A DNA stretch of 64,000 nt from Flavobacterium cerinum. Lineage in GTDB: Bacteria; Bacteroidota; Bacteroidia; Flavobacteriales; Flavobacteriaceae. Position 1 is the first letter of the stretch; each line of letters opens with the position of its first letter. The position numbers were made by a program, and so were the translations under genes. Below, piece by piece: positions 34,793 to 44,646 of the stretch. The notes under the pieces were generated by a model. It did not search any database. It saw only the letters and a list, made by a program, of their open reading frames with translations, and was not told where the DNA came from. Location of the stretch: assembly GCF_024496085.1 (NCBI RefSeq), contig NZ_CP101751.1, positions 2,294,001 through 2,358,000 of the forward strand. The letters are read 5' to 3'.

Positions 34793-35680
34793 TTAAGTAG
34801 TCGGATGAAAAACAAGTGCCGTCAGTTTTTCTAAAAAATAACGGGCAGCCTTTTTCTGATAAGCATCCTGATGAGTAATGATCATTGCACGGCGTGTCAT
34901 TTTAATAGTATTAATGGATAAGATGGCCAGTTCCTTATCAAATGCGACAGTTGTTTTGGCCAGAATAGTATACCACTTTCCCGATTTGACCAAATCCAAA
35001 AGCGTAGGAATGTCATTGATTTCTACCGAAATTTGAGGATGAATATTATTCTTGGCAAAAATATCGCTTACAAATTTTCGGGTACTGTATCCGGCTGCGG
35101 GTAATACAATCGGTAAATCACTGATTTCCTTTAAATCGATTGATTTTCGGGTCGATAACGGACTGTTTTTGGCGGCTACCAAACATAACGGAGATTCGAA
35201 AAGTAAGCTATAGGTAAGGTTTTCATCGGCTACAATTTCCTCAAATGCCAATACCAAATCCAATTGTAAACCAATCAACTTGTCGTGTAATTCTTCCGAT
35301 GTCCCGAAAACAACTTTAACTGAAATATTGGGGTAATCGGCAAGAAAAGCAATTAGAGCCGGTGTAAGCAGATGACGTAAGCCATAGGTCACCCCAATGG
35401 ACAAATCGCCGGTTTTAAGATCACCGAGATCTTTTAATAAAGTAAGACCGCTATTGGCTTTATTAACGGTTTGCAAGGCATAACTGTAAAAAAGAGCACC
35501 GGCTTCGGTAAGAGTGATCCGTTTCCCGATTCGGTTAAACAAAGGGGTATCAAGCTCTATTTCCAATTGTTTGATTTGTTGGGATAGCGTACTCTGACTA
35601 ATGTTGAGTGCTTCGGCGGCCGCGGTAAAATTAAGCAGCTCTTTGGCCTTTATAAAATAACGAAGTTGACGAAGTTCCAT
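34793..35680 (-). CDS. LysR-family transcriptional regulator
   Basis: 295 residues. The N-terminal winged HTH MELRQLRYFIKAKELLNFTAAAEALNISQSTLSQQIKQLEIEL is canonical LysR, followed by a linker helix and a periplasmic-binding-like effector domain (SIGVTYGLRHLLTPALIAFLADYPNISVKVVFGTSEEL...). It is of the CynR/CbbR subgroup by look. It diverges from the MFS-MBL pair (95 bases between starts) and most probably regulates that pair and itself. The ligand is unknown. Confidence 0.93.
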   Translation of the reverse strand: MELRQLRYFIKAKELLNFTAAAEALNISQSTLSQQIKQLEIELDTPLFNRIGKRITLTEAGALFYSYALQTVNKANSGLTLLKDLGDLKTGDLSIGVTYGLRHLLTPALIAFLADYPNISVKVVFGTSEELHDKLIGLQLDLVLAFEEIVADENLTYSLLFESPLCLVAAKNSPLSTRKSIDLKEISDLPIVLPAAGYSTRKFVSDIFAKNNIHPQISVEINDIPTLLDLVKSGKWYTILAKTTVAFDKELAILSINTIKMTRRAMIITHQDAYQKKAARYFLEKLTALVFHPTT

Positions 35681-35774
35681 TCTTAAATCGGTTTTATCGA
35701 TTGATATTATAGAAAAATAGCGTTTTACAAATTTATAATTTATCCGGAACTTTGTAGTGTTAAATGTTGTAAAG

Positions 35775-37013
35775 ATGAATATGTTCCGGTCACTTAAGTA
35801 TAGAAATTTCCAGCTTTTCTTTTATGGACAATCAATTTCTTTATTGGGAACCTGGATGCAAAAAACAGCGGTAAGCTGGCTGGTTTATAAGCTTACCGGA
35901 TCGGCTCTTTTATTAGGACTGGTTACGTTTGCGAGTTTGATTCCTTCATTGGTGTTATCTCCATTTGCAGGAAGTTATATCGAAAAACACGATCGTTTTA
36001 AGATATTGGTAAAAAGTCAGATCATTTCGATGATGCAAGCCGGAACACTGGCAGTACTGATTTATTTCAAAATATACAGTATATCGGCATTAGTGTTTTT
36101 AAGTCTGTTACAGGGAATTATCAATTCGTTTGATGTAATTTGCCGACAAACGCTGATGATGGATATGGTCGGTAAAAAAGAAGATTTACCCAATGCCATA
36201 GCGTTGAATTCGACCATGACAAATCTGGCCCGTATTATAGGTCCGGCATTAGCAGGACTGGTGCTCGGCTCTTTAGGCGAAGATTTTTGTTTTATCGGTA
36301 ACTTTGTAAGTTACATACCGGTACTGTTCTGTTTGTACCGTATGGACATAAAAATAACCGAAAATACAGAACAGGAGAATTATGTTTGGACCGAATTAAA
36401 AGAAGGTTTTGATTATCTGGTTCATGAAAAAGATTTGATCAGTTTAATAGTATTACTTGCGGTAAGTAGTCTGATTGTAATCCCGTTTAATACGCTGATG
36501 CCGATATTCGCAAAAGATATATTTCACGGAACGGCAGGAACCTTTAGCCTGTTTGAAAGTGCCATCGGATTAGGAGCTGTAATGAGTGCGGTTTATATGG
36601 CCAACCTTCAAAAATACGACCATATTATTAAGATTATCATCGTTTCGGGCTTTATGTTAGGTAGTAGTGTTATGCTTCTGGCGGGTTCTGAATTAATTCC
36701 GGTGACTGTCGTTTTATTGATCGTAAGCGGAATCGGGATGATGGCACAAACATCGGCTATTAATACCTATATTCAAACCCATGCGCATCCCAGCATGCGA
36801 TCCCGTTCGATCAGTTATTATATTATGGCCTATCAGGGATTGATCCCGGTTGGTAGTTTACTCGCCGGTGTTGTAGCAGAAACGATCGGTGTACGGCTGA
36901 CAGTTGTTTTACAAGGATTGATCGGACTTATAGCGGTTCTGGCATTCTACTTATACTGGAAGCGTATGAAAACCAATAGTATGATTAAAGAAAACGTTTT
37001 TATAAAGCATTAA
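35775..37013 (+). CDS. MFS transporter
   Basis: 412 residues from ATG 35775 (MNMFRSLKYRNFQLFFYGQSISLLGTWMQ). About 12 hydrophobic segments. The opening FRSLKYRNFQLFFYGQSISLLGTWMQKTAVSWLVYKLT and SLVLSPFAGSYIEKHDRFKIL match the MFS_3/EntS-like group of exporters. A small-molecule or siderophore efflux role is typical but not proven. It is transcribed divergently from a LysR regulator and 11 bases upstream of an MBL-fold hydrolase, so the three form a regulator-transporter-enzyme set. Confidence 0.9.
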   Translation: MNMFRSLKYRNFQLFFYGQSISLLGTWMQKTAVSWLVYKLTGSALLLGLVTFASLIPSLVLSPFAGSYIEKHDRFKILVKSQIISMMQAGTLAVLIYFKIYSISALVFLSLLQGIINSFDVICRQTLMMDMVGKKEDLPNAIALNSTMTNLARIIGPALAGLVLGSLGEDFCFIGNFVSYIPVLFCLYRMDIKITENTEQENYVWTELKEGFDYLVHEKDLISLIVLLAVSSLIVIPFNTLMPIFAKDIFHGTAGTFSLFESAIGLGAVMSAVYMANLQKYDHIIKIIIVSGFMLGSSVMLLAGSELIPVTVVLLIVSGIGMMAQTSAINTYIQTHAHPSMRSRSISYYIMAYQGLIPVGSLLAGVVAETIGVRLTVVLQGLIGLIAVLAFYLYWKRMKTNSMIKENVFIKH

Positions 37014-37024
37014 TTAAATAAGAA

Positions 37025-37759
37025 ATGAAGATTATACCACTTAAGGAAGGTACTTTTTGGGCTAGTAAAAAGAAAGAATTTACGTTAATCGACACTAATT
37101 TTGATCAACCGGTTGAGCCCGGATCGTTAAAGATGGCTGTTTGCCCGTTTCTGATTGAACTTCCGGATGATCTGGTACTAATCGATACGGGATTAGGTTG
37201 GAAAGAAAACGGTAAATCGGTTCTGATTTCATTAATAGAAGCCGCCGGATATCAACCGGAACAAATCACAAAAGTATTGCTAAGTCATCTGCATAAAGAC
37301 CATACGGACGGATTGGGTTTCTTTACTGAAGAAGGCTACAAAACCTATTTTCCTAAAGCAACTGTTTTTTTACAACAACGTGAAATGACATACGCTTTGT
37401 CACAGGAAAATAGCTATTCATTTGATCAGCAAACATTAAACGCGATTAAAGATTTGCCGAATTTAGAATATATGAATGCAGATAAAGGAACAATCGGCTC
37501 ATATATCACTTACGAAGTTACAGGAGGACATTCTCCGTATCATCAGGTGTTTTGGATAAGGGAAGATGAAAATATTGCTTTTTTCGGGGGTGATAACCTG
37601 CCACAGGAAAGCTACTTGAAATACCATATTGCATATAAAACGGATTTTGAAGGAAAAAAAGCGATGGAATTACGTCAGATATGGGAACAGGAAGCCAGAG
37701 CGGAAGGATGGAAGCTATTGTTGTACCACGATCTGGAAAAACCGATAGTAGAATTATGA
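37025..37759 (+). CDS. MBL-fold metallo-hydrolase
   Basis: 244 residues with the metallo-beta-lactamase motif HLHKDHTDGL (H-x-H-x-D-H), a VTGGHSPYHQ third-ligand His and an AFFGGDNLPQ strand with the bridging Asp. These are all ligands of a dinuclear zinc site. It resembles the lactonase/AttM-like group, so hydrolysis of a lactone or small ester is possible. No signal peptide; cytoplasmic. It is co-transcribed with the MFS exporter, suggesting a pathway that modifies and exports one compound. Confidence 0.88.
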   Translation: MKIIPLKEGTFWASKKKEFTLIDTNFDQPVEPGSLKMAVCPFLIELPDDLVLIDTGLGWKENGKSVLISLIEAAGYQPEQITKVLLSHLHKDHTDGLGFFTEEGYKTYFPKATVFLQQREMTYALSQENSYSFDQQTLNAIKDLPNLEYMNADKGTIGSYITYEVTGGHSPYHQVFWIREDENIAFFGGDNLPQESYLKYHIAYKTDFEGKKAMELRQIWEQEARAEGWKLLLYHDLEKPIVEL

Positions 37760-37867
37760 TATATATGGTAACTGAGCGTATTATTTAGCAATGTATGAAT
37801 TGGATAGCGAAGTATATTTATGCATTGAATCAATAGTCCGATAAGAATCAATAGTTACAAATTATTT

Positions 37868-37902
37868 AAAAGGAGCTTTATAAAACGTAAGGCTCCTTTT
37901 TG
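37868..37902 (+). terminator. Terminator of the MFS-MBL operon
   Basis: Stem AAAAGGAGC / GCTCCTTTT with a 15-base loop and a T run, about 110 bases after the MBL stop. Confidence 0.75.
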
Positions 37903-37951
37903 TATTTTAGGTCGGCTATAAATAAGAACCTTAACGTTTAGTATAGATAAG

Positions 37952-38974
37952 ATGAGAAAAATTATTTGCGGATTTAGTTGCTTTTTACTGTTAGGTTGTG
38001 GTGGTTTTGGTTCGAAAACAACAAAAGATATTGTGATGGATTATTATCACAAAGGAAAATTAAATGGCGCAGTACTGATAGTGAAAAATAATCAGGTTAT
38101 TTGTGATACTGTGTTGGGTTATTTGGACTTTAAAACAAAAACGCCGTTACAAAAAGAAACCCCGTTTTATATTGCTTCGCTGGCAAAACCGATTACAGCT
38201 CTCGGAATCGTATTACTCCAACAGGAAAACCGATTGGCATTTAACGATAAAGCGAGTCAGTATATTAAGGATTTGCCGGCTTATTTAAAGGAAGTCACAA
38301 TTCACCAGTTACTCACGCATACATCGGGAGTTTGCGATTATGAAAACGGTTTTTCCGGGAAAAAAGGACTTACCAATCAGGAAGTCATGCAATGGTTAAA
38401 AAGTCAGAAATTACAATTTACACCGGGTAGTAAGTATCAATATAGTAATTCGGGATATATTATGCTGGCTTTGATCATTGAACAGATAACCGGAAAATCA
38501 ATGAAAGCATTTGTTGCTGAAAAGATATGGGAGCCTTTAAAAATAGAACATTCATTTGTATATGATAAAACAACAAACAATATTCCGGATAGGGCAATTG
38601 GTTTTAATGAAGAAAAAGAATATGACGATTACAATTGGTTAACTGTAGGTGACGGAGGAATTTATGCCACAACAGGTGATTTGTATAAATTGGATAAAGC
38701 CTTGCGAAACGGTTCATTACTCAACAAAGAAAATGCGGAATTACTATATCATCTTCCGGAATTATCCGATGGTAAAAAAGGACCGTATGGTTACGGCTGG
38801 TTTGTAGAAACGGATAAAAACAGCAAAATTGCAATGCATACCGGCGGACTGGCGGGTTTTAGAAGTTTGTTCTGGCGGGATTTACAAAATAATAGCACAA
38901 TCATAGTTTTAACCAATCAGGGCGATGCTTTTCCGGTTTATAACTTTTTGGATAAAATAACGAAAAGCCTTTAA
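37952..38974 (+). CDS. Serine hydrolase of the beta-lactamase/PBP4-like family (lipoprotein)
   Basis: 340 residues; lipobox LLGC (Cys16). Active-site motifs S76-L-A-K79 and Y164-S-N166, with HTGGLAGF replacing the KTG box, as in class C-like (AmpH/EstB) enzymes. These act as esterases, D-Ala-D-Ala carboxypeptidases or peptidases rather than resistance enzymes. It lies alone. Two other members are in this window (53800-54873 and 61727-63376). Confidence 0.88.
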   Translation: MRKIICGFSCFLLLGCGGFGSKTTKDIVMDYYHKGKLNGAVLIVKNNQVICDTVLGYLDFKTKTPLQKETPFYIASLAKPITALGIVLLQQENRLAFNDKASQYIKDLPAYLKEVTIHQLLTHTSGVCDYENGFSGKKGLTNQEVMQWLKSQKLQFTPGSKYQYSNSGYIMLALIIEQITGKSMKAFVAEKIWEPLKIEHSFVYDKTTNNIPDRAIGFNEEKEYDDYNWLTVGDGGIYATTGDLYKLDKALRNGSLLNKENAELLYHLPELSDGKKGPYGYGWFVETDKNSKIAMHTGGLAGFRSLFWRDLQNNSTIIVLTNQGDAFPVYNFLDKITKSL

Positions 38975-39104
38975 AAACCGGACTTTTTTTGATTTTGGAA
39001 TTAAAAAAACAAATGGTTTATTTTGTCAATAAAATAATGATAGAACCATTGATATAGAGTGCTTTAATGGCTATTTTTAATAGATAAACCTAAAAGCATT
39101 AAAT

Positions 39105-39605
39105 ATGATTTCAAAATTAAAAAGCTTGTTCCTGGTTGCTATAGTAGCCGGGTTCACTCAAAGTTTGAGCGCACAGGATATCAGAGTTGGTGTACATGCC
39201 GGATTTCCGGTAGGGGATGCTTCCGATGTTTCCTCGTTTAATTTAGGAATAGACGGGGCTGTTTACTTTTATAAAGTAAAAAACTTCCTGGATCTGGGTA
39301 TTGCTACCGGTTATTCCCGTTTCTTCGGTAAAACGGAAACGGTGTACGGTGTGGATTTTACCTATGATGATTTTGGCTACATTCCGATCGCAGCTTCCGG
39401 TAGAGGAAATTTCGACCACAGTATTTTCTACACGGCTGATATCGGATATGGAATTGGTTTAAATAACGCTGATGGCGGACTGTATTATCAGGGTAAAATC
39501 GGTTGGACGAAAGATAATTTTGATCTTTTCGGCTTTTATCGCGGAATATCCGATAATATCAGTGTGGCCTCTATCGGTGTAGGTGTCGCTTATAAGTTAC
39601 ACTAA
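39105..39605 (+). CDS. Outer-membrane beta-barrel-like protein
   Basis: 166 residues with a signal peptide ending at LSAQ. Alternating strands with aromatic ends (IRVGVHAGFPVGD, NLGIDGAVYFYKV, FLDLGIATGYSRFFG, SVASIGVGVAYKLH) suggest an eight-stranded outer-membrane barrel. The final aromatic/hydrophobic strand is consistent with BAM recognition. No specific function. Terminator at 39629-39660. Confidence 0.78.
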   Translation: MISKLKSLFLVAIVAGFTQSLSAQDIRVGVHAGFPVGDASDVSSFNLGIDGAVYFYKVKNFLDLGIATGYSRFFGKTETVYGVDFTYDDFGYIPIAASGRGNFDHSIFYTADIGYGIGLNNADGGLYYQGKIGWTKDNFDLFGFYRGISDNISVASIGVGVAYKLH

Positions 39606-39628
39606 TGCCACTAAAATTGTATCTTTTA

Positions 39629-39661
39629 AACGCTGCCGGGAAAAACGGCGGCGTTTTTTTA
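39629..39661 (+). terminator. Terminator after the beta-barrel gene
   Basis: Stem AACGCTGCC / GGCGGCGTT (one G-T wobble) followed by eight T. Confidence 0.85.
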
Positions 39662-39753
39662 TTATTGTTGTAAACATTCCGGGTTACGACAGAAATTGAC
39701 TATTTTCGGACAAGAAAAATACCTTAAAAGGAAAATACAATTGACTAATTTTG

Positions 39754-40656
39754 ATGAATAGTAGCACTGTAAAACAATTGGGTAAAGTACTGGATTTTAT
39801 CGAGCAAAATCCGGATGAAAATATAACAATAGAAAAAGTGGCTGCCATTGGAAATTATTCGCCGTATCATTTCCATAGATTGTTTAAAGCCTATACCGGC
39901 GAAACAATATTAGAATTTAGTAACAGGAAACGCCTGGAAAAAATCGCAGCCTTATTGATTCGGGATAAAAAGCTTACAATTTCCGAGCTTGTTTTCCGGT
40001 ATGGATTTTCTGATAATGCAGCACTGACGAAAGCGTTTAAAAAGCGGTATGGAATAAGTCCGTCTGCATTTCGTAAGTTAAGTTCCAGTCAGTATGATAA
40101 AGTAAAACAAAGCAAGAATGGACAAACTTTTGAAGGGCTTGAATCCTACATTTGTCGTATCGAAACTTTAAAAAACAAAATGATGAATACTAAGATCACA
40201 ATTCAACCGATCGAGCCGTTGCATATAGTGGCAGTAAATCATATCGGAGTGGATAATCTGGATGCTGCTTTTACTACCATTATCAATTGGTCGGTGGAAA
40301 ATGAAGGGATCGATCCGCAAAAAATGGAGGTCATTCGTATTTATCATGACAGTTTTAAGATTACTGCACCGGAAAAAGTCAGAATGGAAATAGGCGTACG
40401 GATAAACCGGGAAGTTAAACCCGAAGCCGGGATTTTTTATAGGCTATTGGAACCGGGCGAATGCATCACCGGAGATTTTGAAATGGATCCGCAGGATTTT
40501 GAAAAAGCCTGGTCGTATTTATATATAATGATGAATGAAAACGGATATACACCAACGGAAGCTTTACCGTTTGAAATCATTCGAAATAATTATAAGGAGC
40601 ATCCTGAAAAGAAAATTATTGTAACGCTCTATATCCCGGTGAAACGAAAACAATAA
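39754..40656 (+). CDS. AraC-family regulator with GyrI-like effector domain
   Basis: 300 residues. An N-terminal AraC double HTH (ENITIEKVAAIGNYSPYHFHRLFKAYTGETILEFSNRKRLEKIA ... SELVFRYGFSDNAALTKAFKKRYGISPSAFRK) is followed by a C-terminal GyrI-like/effector-binding domain (KITIQPIEPLHIVAVNHIGVDNLDAAF...PEAGIFYRLLEPGECITGDFE). This Rob/SoxS-plus-GyrI layout senses small hydrophobic or cationic compounds in relatives. The ATG is directly after a TAATTTTG box, so that box cannot be its promoter unless the real start is further in. Confidence 0.9.
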   Translation: MNSSTVKQLGKVLDFIEQNPDENITIEKVAAIGNYSPYHFHRLFKAYTGETILEFSNRKRLEKIAALLIRDKKLTISELVFRYGFSDNAALTKAFKKRYGISPSAFRKLSSSQYDKVKQSKNGQTFEGLESYICRIETLKNKMMNTKITIQPIEPLHIVAVNHIGVDNLDAAFTTIINWSVENEGIDPQKMEVIRIYHDSFKITAPEKVRMEIGVRINREVKPEAGIFYRLLEPGECITGDFEMDPQDFEKAWSYLYIMMNENGYTPTEALPFEIIRNNYKEHPEKKIIVTLYIPVKRKQ

Positions 40657-40674
40657 ATAGCGGAAAAGCGGATT

Positions 40675-42363
40675 TTAAAAGGTTTCCGTTACTTCAAAAC
40701 GTAAGGTTTCTTTTGTATTGGGATGTATAAATTCAAGATAAGCAGCATGAAGATGCAATCGATTGGCGGCCGTACCATACAAATCATCGCCCACAATAGG
40801 TGCATTTAAACCTGCTTCATGAGCGGCATGCATCCGTAGTTGGTGTGTTCTTCCGGTGAGCGGCCAAAAATGTACACGGGTTGTATCGGAATTACGTTGT
40901 ACAACTTTCCATCGCGTCACCGCTTTTTTACCGAATTCATAGCAAACCAATTGTCTGGGTCTGTTTTCTAAATCAACACGTAACGGAAGTCGGATTTCCC
41001 CTTCTTCCTGTTCAACACTATTCGATAATAAAGCTGTATATCGTTTGATCACCGTACGTTTTAAAAATTGTCGTTGAATATGTTTATGCGCTTCTTTAGT
41101 CTTGGCGACGACTAAAAGTCCGGATGTTGCCATATCCAAACGATGAATAATCAGCGGTTCAACAGGAAGCAACAGCGATTTTAGTCGGGTATAAACCGAA
41201 TCCTGTATTTGAATTCCCGGTACCGATAATAACTCGGCCGGTTTGTCGACCACAATTAAGCTATCATCTTCATAAACGATTTTCAGTGTTGTATTTTCAC
41301 CTAAGTTGATTAAAAGCGGATTTTCATCCATCGGAATGCCGTCTAACATATGCTTTAAAATAGGCTGGCATTTTCCCGTACAGGCCGGATAAAATTGCTT
41401 GTGTTTCCGGATATCCGATTTCGGAGAAGTTCCCCACCAGAATTCAGCCATAGCCAAAGGTTCATAACCTTGAAGAAAAGCATATTGCAATAATTTCGGC
41501 GTTGCACATTCTCCGGCAGCGGCAGGTGGTTTTCCAAATGCGGTTTCGCTGAAAATCGCTTGCAGACTTTTCGTTTTACCGCCTTTATTCAGAAAGGAAT
41601 ACTGTTCGAAAAGTTGTTGTTGTAAGGCAGCCGATTTTTCTTTGCGTTCTTTTTTTAACGCTTCAACATGATCTTCAACATGAGCAATTCCGGATCGGGT
41701 TTCCGCTAAAAGTTGTTTCCATCGGGTAAGTACAACCTGTAATTCCCTTTTATCCCGTAGACTTTGTTTGATTAAGTCAGATTCGAAAAGTATATATTCC
41801 GCTTCGGTTAAAAGCGTTTTTTGTACTTCACGGTCTTTTTTCCGATTGTCTTTATTGGTTTTTACCTGTTTTTTAAAAGCGGATATTTCAGTTTCCGATT
41901 GAACGGTAAATTGTTCCAGATCCGATTTCAGTTTGTGATAATCAGGACGGGATAATAGGATATCAATTTGTTTATTGATCTGATTTAAGATCGTTTCTTC
42001 TTTTAAGAAAAAACTGTTTTCAAGTAACATATCAAAAACGGGCGGAACAAATTTCGGATGTTGATTTGTACCGGCCAGTTTACCGGAAAAGGCAGATAAA
42101 TAACCGATTTTTCCGTTGGTATCGCGAACAATAAGAACACCAAACATTTTACCGATCACTAAACCCTGCTGATTTTCAATAAGTCCGAAATTATGATCCA
42201 GATCCGTTTGGGTTTCCAGATAATCCTGTAATTCGGAAGCGGCAATTTGAGTCAGGGGATGCGGTTCATAGTAAAACGGAAAGGTAAATCGTTCCGGTAA
42301 TGCTATGCCGTTTAGTGTACTATCGGTAAAATACGTAATTCTATTTTGGGTGTCGTTGCCCAC
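40675..42363 (-). CDS. RluA-family pseudouridine synthase with long N-terminal extension
   Basis: 562 residues, well above the ~220 of E. coli RluA. The C-terminal ~220 carry the RluA domain with HRLDMATSGLLVVAKT (catalytic Asp) and TGRTHQLRMHAAH. The first ~340 hold a coiled-coil stretch (around 140-250, K/E/Q-rich) and a Cys-containing region (AGECATPKLLQYAFLQGYEPLAMAEFWWG, PACTGKCQPIL). This long form is typical of Flavobacteria and related groups. It likely modifies 23S rRNA and/or tRNA. The convergent AraC gene ends 18 bases away with no clear terminator between. Confidence 0.88.
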   Translation of the reverse strand: MGNDTQNRITYFTDSTLNGIALPERFTFPFYYEPHPLTQIAASELQDYLETQTDLDHNFGLIENQQGLVIGKMFGVLIVRDTNGKIGYLSAFSGKLAGTNQHPKFVPPVFDMLLENSFFLKEETILNQINKQIDILLSRPDYHKLKSDLEQFTVQSETEISAFKKQVKTNKDNRKKDREVQKTLLTEAEYILFESDLIKQSLRDKRELQVVLTRWKQLLAETRSGIAHVEDHVEALKKERKEKSAALQQQLFEQYSFLNKGGKTKSLQAIFSETAFGKPPAAAGECATPKLLQYAFLQGYEPLAMAEFWWGTSPKSDIRKHKQFYPACTGKCQPILKHMLDGIPMDENPLLINLGENTTLKIVYEDDSLIVVDKPAELLSVPGIQIQDSVYTRLKSLLLPVEPLIIHRLDMATSGLLVVAKTKEAHKHIQRQFLKRTVIKRYTALLSNSVEQEEGEIRLPLRVDLENRPRQLVCYEFGKKAVTRWKVVQRNSDTTRVHFWPLTGRTHQLRMHAAHEAGLNAPIVGDDLYGTAANRLHLHAAYLEFIHPNTKETLRFEVTETF

Positions 42364-42501
42364 ATTTTGTGTTTTGATAATGCGAAATTAGAGCTTTTCA
42401 GGCTAATGAAAGGCATAACGGTACACTTTTATTCTAATTGACGTATATAGAGTAAGACGTTTTACAGAATACCGAACCGATTCAACCAAAAACCATCTCC
42501 C

Positions 42502-43725
42502 TTAGAAGATGGTTTTATTAAAATAAAGAAAATACGTTAGCGTTCCGATCCACAAAAGTAAAGTAAGCAGAAAGAGGAATTTAAAAGTAGGATCAGCCTT
42601 TTTTCTATGACTTCGACCTGGTTTTTCTTCCTGTGGATACGAATCATCATAACCAAACAGCCTTTGTTCCGTTCTTTTATCTGTAGTTACTGGCCTGGAT
42701 AAAGTTGGAATGGTACTATTCGTACTGTATTGACCGGCAGTAGTTATAAATTCCCGTTGATTTTCATGATAAGTCTGCTTGACTTGTTCCGGTTTTTTTC
42801 CGGATTTTAACTGTTGAATAAACTCGTCTGTCTTTTTTAAAAATGCAGCATAGGTCTGATTTAATTTCTCTAAATCGGTTTTAGAATTTTTAATCCGTAA
42901 TCCGTTTTCCTGATGTAATTTTTCATTTTGCTCGATTTGAGCTTTATAGTTTTCAATTACATTTTTTCGGTTCTTTTCCAGCTTTTGCTTTTCGGTTTCA
43001 AGATCGCGGATATAGGTTTCTATTTTCTGTTTTCGTTCTTCCTCGAGATGCGCAAGCTCTTCTTCAAATTGTTTGACATCACCTACGTTTTGGATAAACT
43101 TAAATATCGCTTTCCGGTTTACGAATTCCGCAATTTTTTCATCGGAAGTAAAATAAATGGCATCGTACACCTGTAACAAATCGATAGATTGTCGAAACAA
43201 TTGCTGTAATCGGTGTGTATTGGTTTCTGTATAAACAACCAGATTTTTGTCGGCAGTTCCGATAAAATTTAAAGGTTCGATGTCTTTTAACTGAAAACCG
43301 ATTTTGTCAAAATCCTTTGGTTTACTAACACTAAAATTATCAGAGTGATTTACCATAATGATGTTGTTCTGTACATTTTTGCGTGCCAGATCTTTATGGA
43401 ACTCGTTTAGCAGTCGTAATGTCAGATTTTCATCGGCAATTTTACCCGTAAAAAGAAGACTCGATCCGATAAAAGTACCGCCTCTGTCGGAATGTTGTTC
43501 TTTAGCATATGTATAAATGGTATAGGCAATGGCCGTATGTCCGCCTCTGTTTTCCTTTCGGATGCTATAAACCGTACTATCGGGAAAAAGTTGTATGGCA
43601 TCCGTTTTCAGATCAAATGTTTTTACGTTTGGAGCTCCATCCGTATTTCCGGAAAAAAAGCTTTGTTTAAAACCGTTCGGATTGCCAAAAGTGCCAAAGG
43701 CTATAAGGTTGATAGTGTTGCTCAT
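42502..43725 (-). CDS. Tail-anchored coiled-coil protein of the GTPase triad
   Basis: 407 residues from ATG 43725, which overlaps the GTPase stop as ATGA. The frame extends to 43758. The N-terminal ~220 residues form an unrecognised folded domain (INLIAFGTFGNPNGFKQSFF; SIRKENRGGHTAIAYTIYTYAKE; RGGTFIGSSLLFTGK). Residues ~225-320 are a strong K/E/Q coiled coil, then a disordered linker and one C-terminal membrane helix (FKFLFLLTLLLWIGTLTYFLYF), so it is tail-anchored with the bulk in the cytoplasm. The tight coupling to the GTPase suggests a complex, perhaps as regulator or effector. GTPase-associated (GAP1-like) proteins have comparable contexts, but I cannot confirm homology. Confidence 0.75.
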   Translation of the reverse strand: MSNTINLIAFGTFGNPNGFKQSFFSGNTDGAPNVKTFDLKTDAIQLFPDSTVYSIRKENRGGHTAIAYTIYTYAKEQHSDRGGTFIGSSLLFTGKIADENLTLRLLNEFHKDLARKNVQNNIIMVNHSDNFSVSKPKDFDKIGFQLKDIEPLNFIGTADKNLVVYTETNTHRLQQLFRQSIDLLQVYDAIYFTSDEKIAEFVNRKAIFKFIQNVGDVKQFEEELAHLEEERKQKIETYIRDLETEKQKLEKNRKNVIENYKAQIEQNEKLHQENGLRIKNSKTDLEKLNQTYAAFLKKTDEFIQQLKSGKKPEQVKQTYHENQREFITTAGQYSTNSTIPTLSRPVTTDKRTEQRLFGYDDSYPQEEKPGRSHRKKADPTFKFLFLLTLLLWIGTLTYFLYFNKTIF

Positions 43726-44642
43726 TGATTGTTCAAACTGAATTTTATACGTTCCCAAAAAGTTCCTTCATAGTCCAGATCGTATCCTACGATACTGCTG
43801 TAAAGCCATTTCGATACAATTTCGGCTGTGGTCAGACTTAATAATTCGATAGTTTCTGTTCCGTTATTATTGTTAAGATTCCCAATGGTGTAATAGGTTT
43901 TACTTAAACCATAAGTATCAATACGTTGACTCGTCATACTTAATCGTTCATTGATAAAAGTATCCAGTTCATCGGAATTGTCGACATCGATTCGCCCGGA
44001 TTTATCCCATTTGGAAACAACCAGAATTACATTGACGGATTTTAAATTTTTACCTTTTCGTTCCAGTTCATCTAAAAATTCATTGATCAATCTATCATCT
44101 TTATGCGCCGTATCATAACTGGTCACAATAATAAAAGACAGCGGAATATTAGCATTCAAATACGCTTCGATACTACTGTGATAATTTCCGCCACGACGGA
44201 TTTCATTATGATTTTCACCGGAAGTTTCTAAAAATGTCAGGTTAATAGGCGGTACTTTTTTAGACTTATTATTCGGTTCAAATACCAGATCAATTCGGGT
44301 AACCTGATCACGGGTTGTTCGGTTCGGTAGGTTGCCGCGTCTAAGATCTTCAAAAAAGTCGGCTAATAAAACCTGTGCTTCTCGGGTATTCGGTGTGCCT
44401 AATTTGGGACGTAAAACACCGGCCTGTGAACTCAGATAATACAACATGGAAGATAATATCACTGATTTTCCCGATTCGGCTGTTCCGAAGAAAAAAACAA
44501 AATTACTGTCCTTATTTTTGATCTCATGTCCGGTAGGTTTGGCTATCGGAACAAAAGTGTCGTTTGCGGTCTTATAAATGGGTTTCAGTGAAGTATCATC
44601 ACCAAAGGACAAAGGTTTTAAAGATTCGTTTTCGTTATTCAT
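43722..44642 (-). CDS. P-loop GTPase-like protein (TRAFAC-type) of the triad
   Basis: 306 residues. Walker A G53-TAESGKS60; a Walker B/G3-like LTFLE139-T-S-G142-E in which the usual D is E and the DxxG is ExxG; a G4-like V-S210-K-W-D213 in place of NKxD. This suggests a GTPase of the TRAFAC/double-GTPase kind with specificity possibly altered. No membrane segment or signal. The gene is the middle of three: 4 bases after the upstream membrane gene and overlapping the next by 4 bases, a strong operon. The role is inferred only from context: a nucleotide switch coupled to two membrane proteins, possibly in a conflict or envelope-stress system. Confidence 0.82.
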   Translation of the reverse strand: MNNENESLKPLSFGDDTSLKPIYKTANDTFVPIAKPTGHEIKNKDSNFVFFFGTAESGKSVILSSMLYYLSSQAGVLRPKLGTPNTREAQVLLADFFEDLRRGNLPNRTTRDQVTRIDLVFEPNNKSKKVPPINLTFLETSGENHNEIRRGGNYHSSIEAYLNANIPLSFIIVTSYDTAHKDDRLINEFLDELERKGKNLKSVNVILVVSKWDKSGRIDVDNSDELDTFINERLSMTSQRIDTYGLSKTYYTIGNLNNNNGTETIELLSLTTAEIVSKWLYSSIVGYDLDYEGTFWERIKFSLNNQ

Positions 44643-44646
44643 GGGA

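Noticed and set aside
39745..39753. TAATTTTG promoter box for the AraC-GyrI gene
   Set aside because: It touches the start codon, so transcription from it would start inside the gene.
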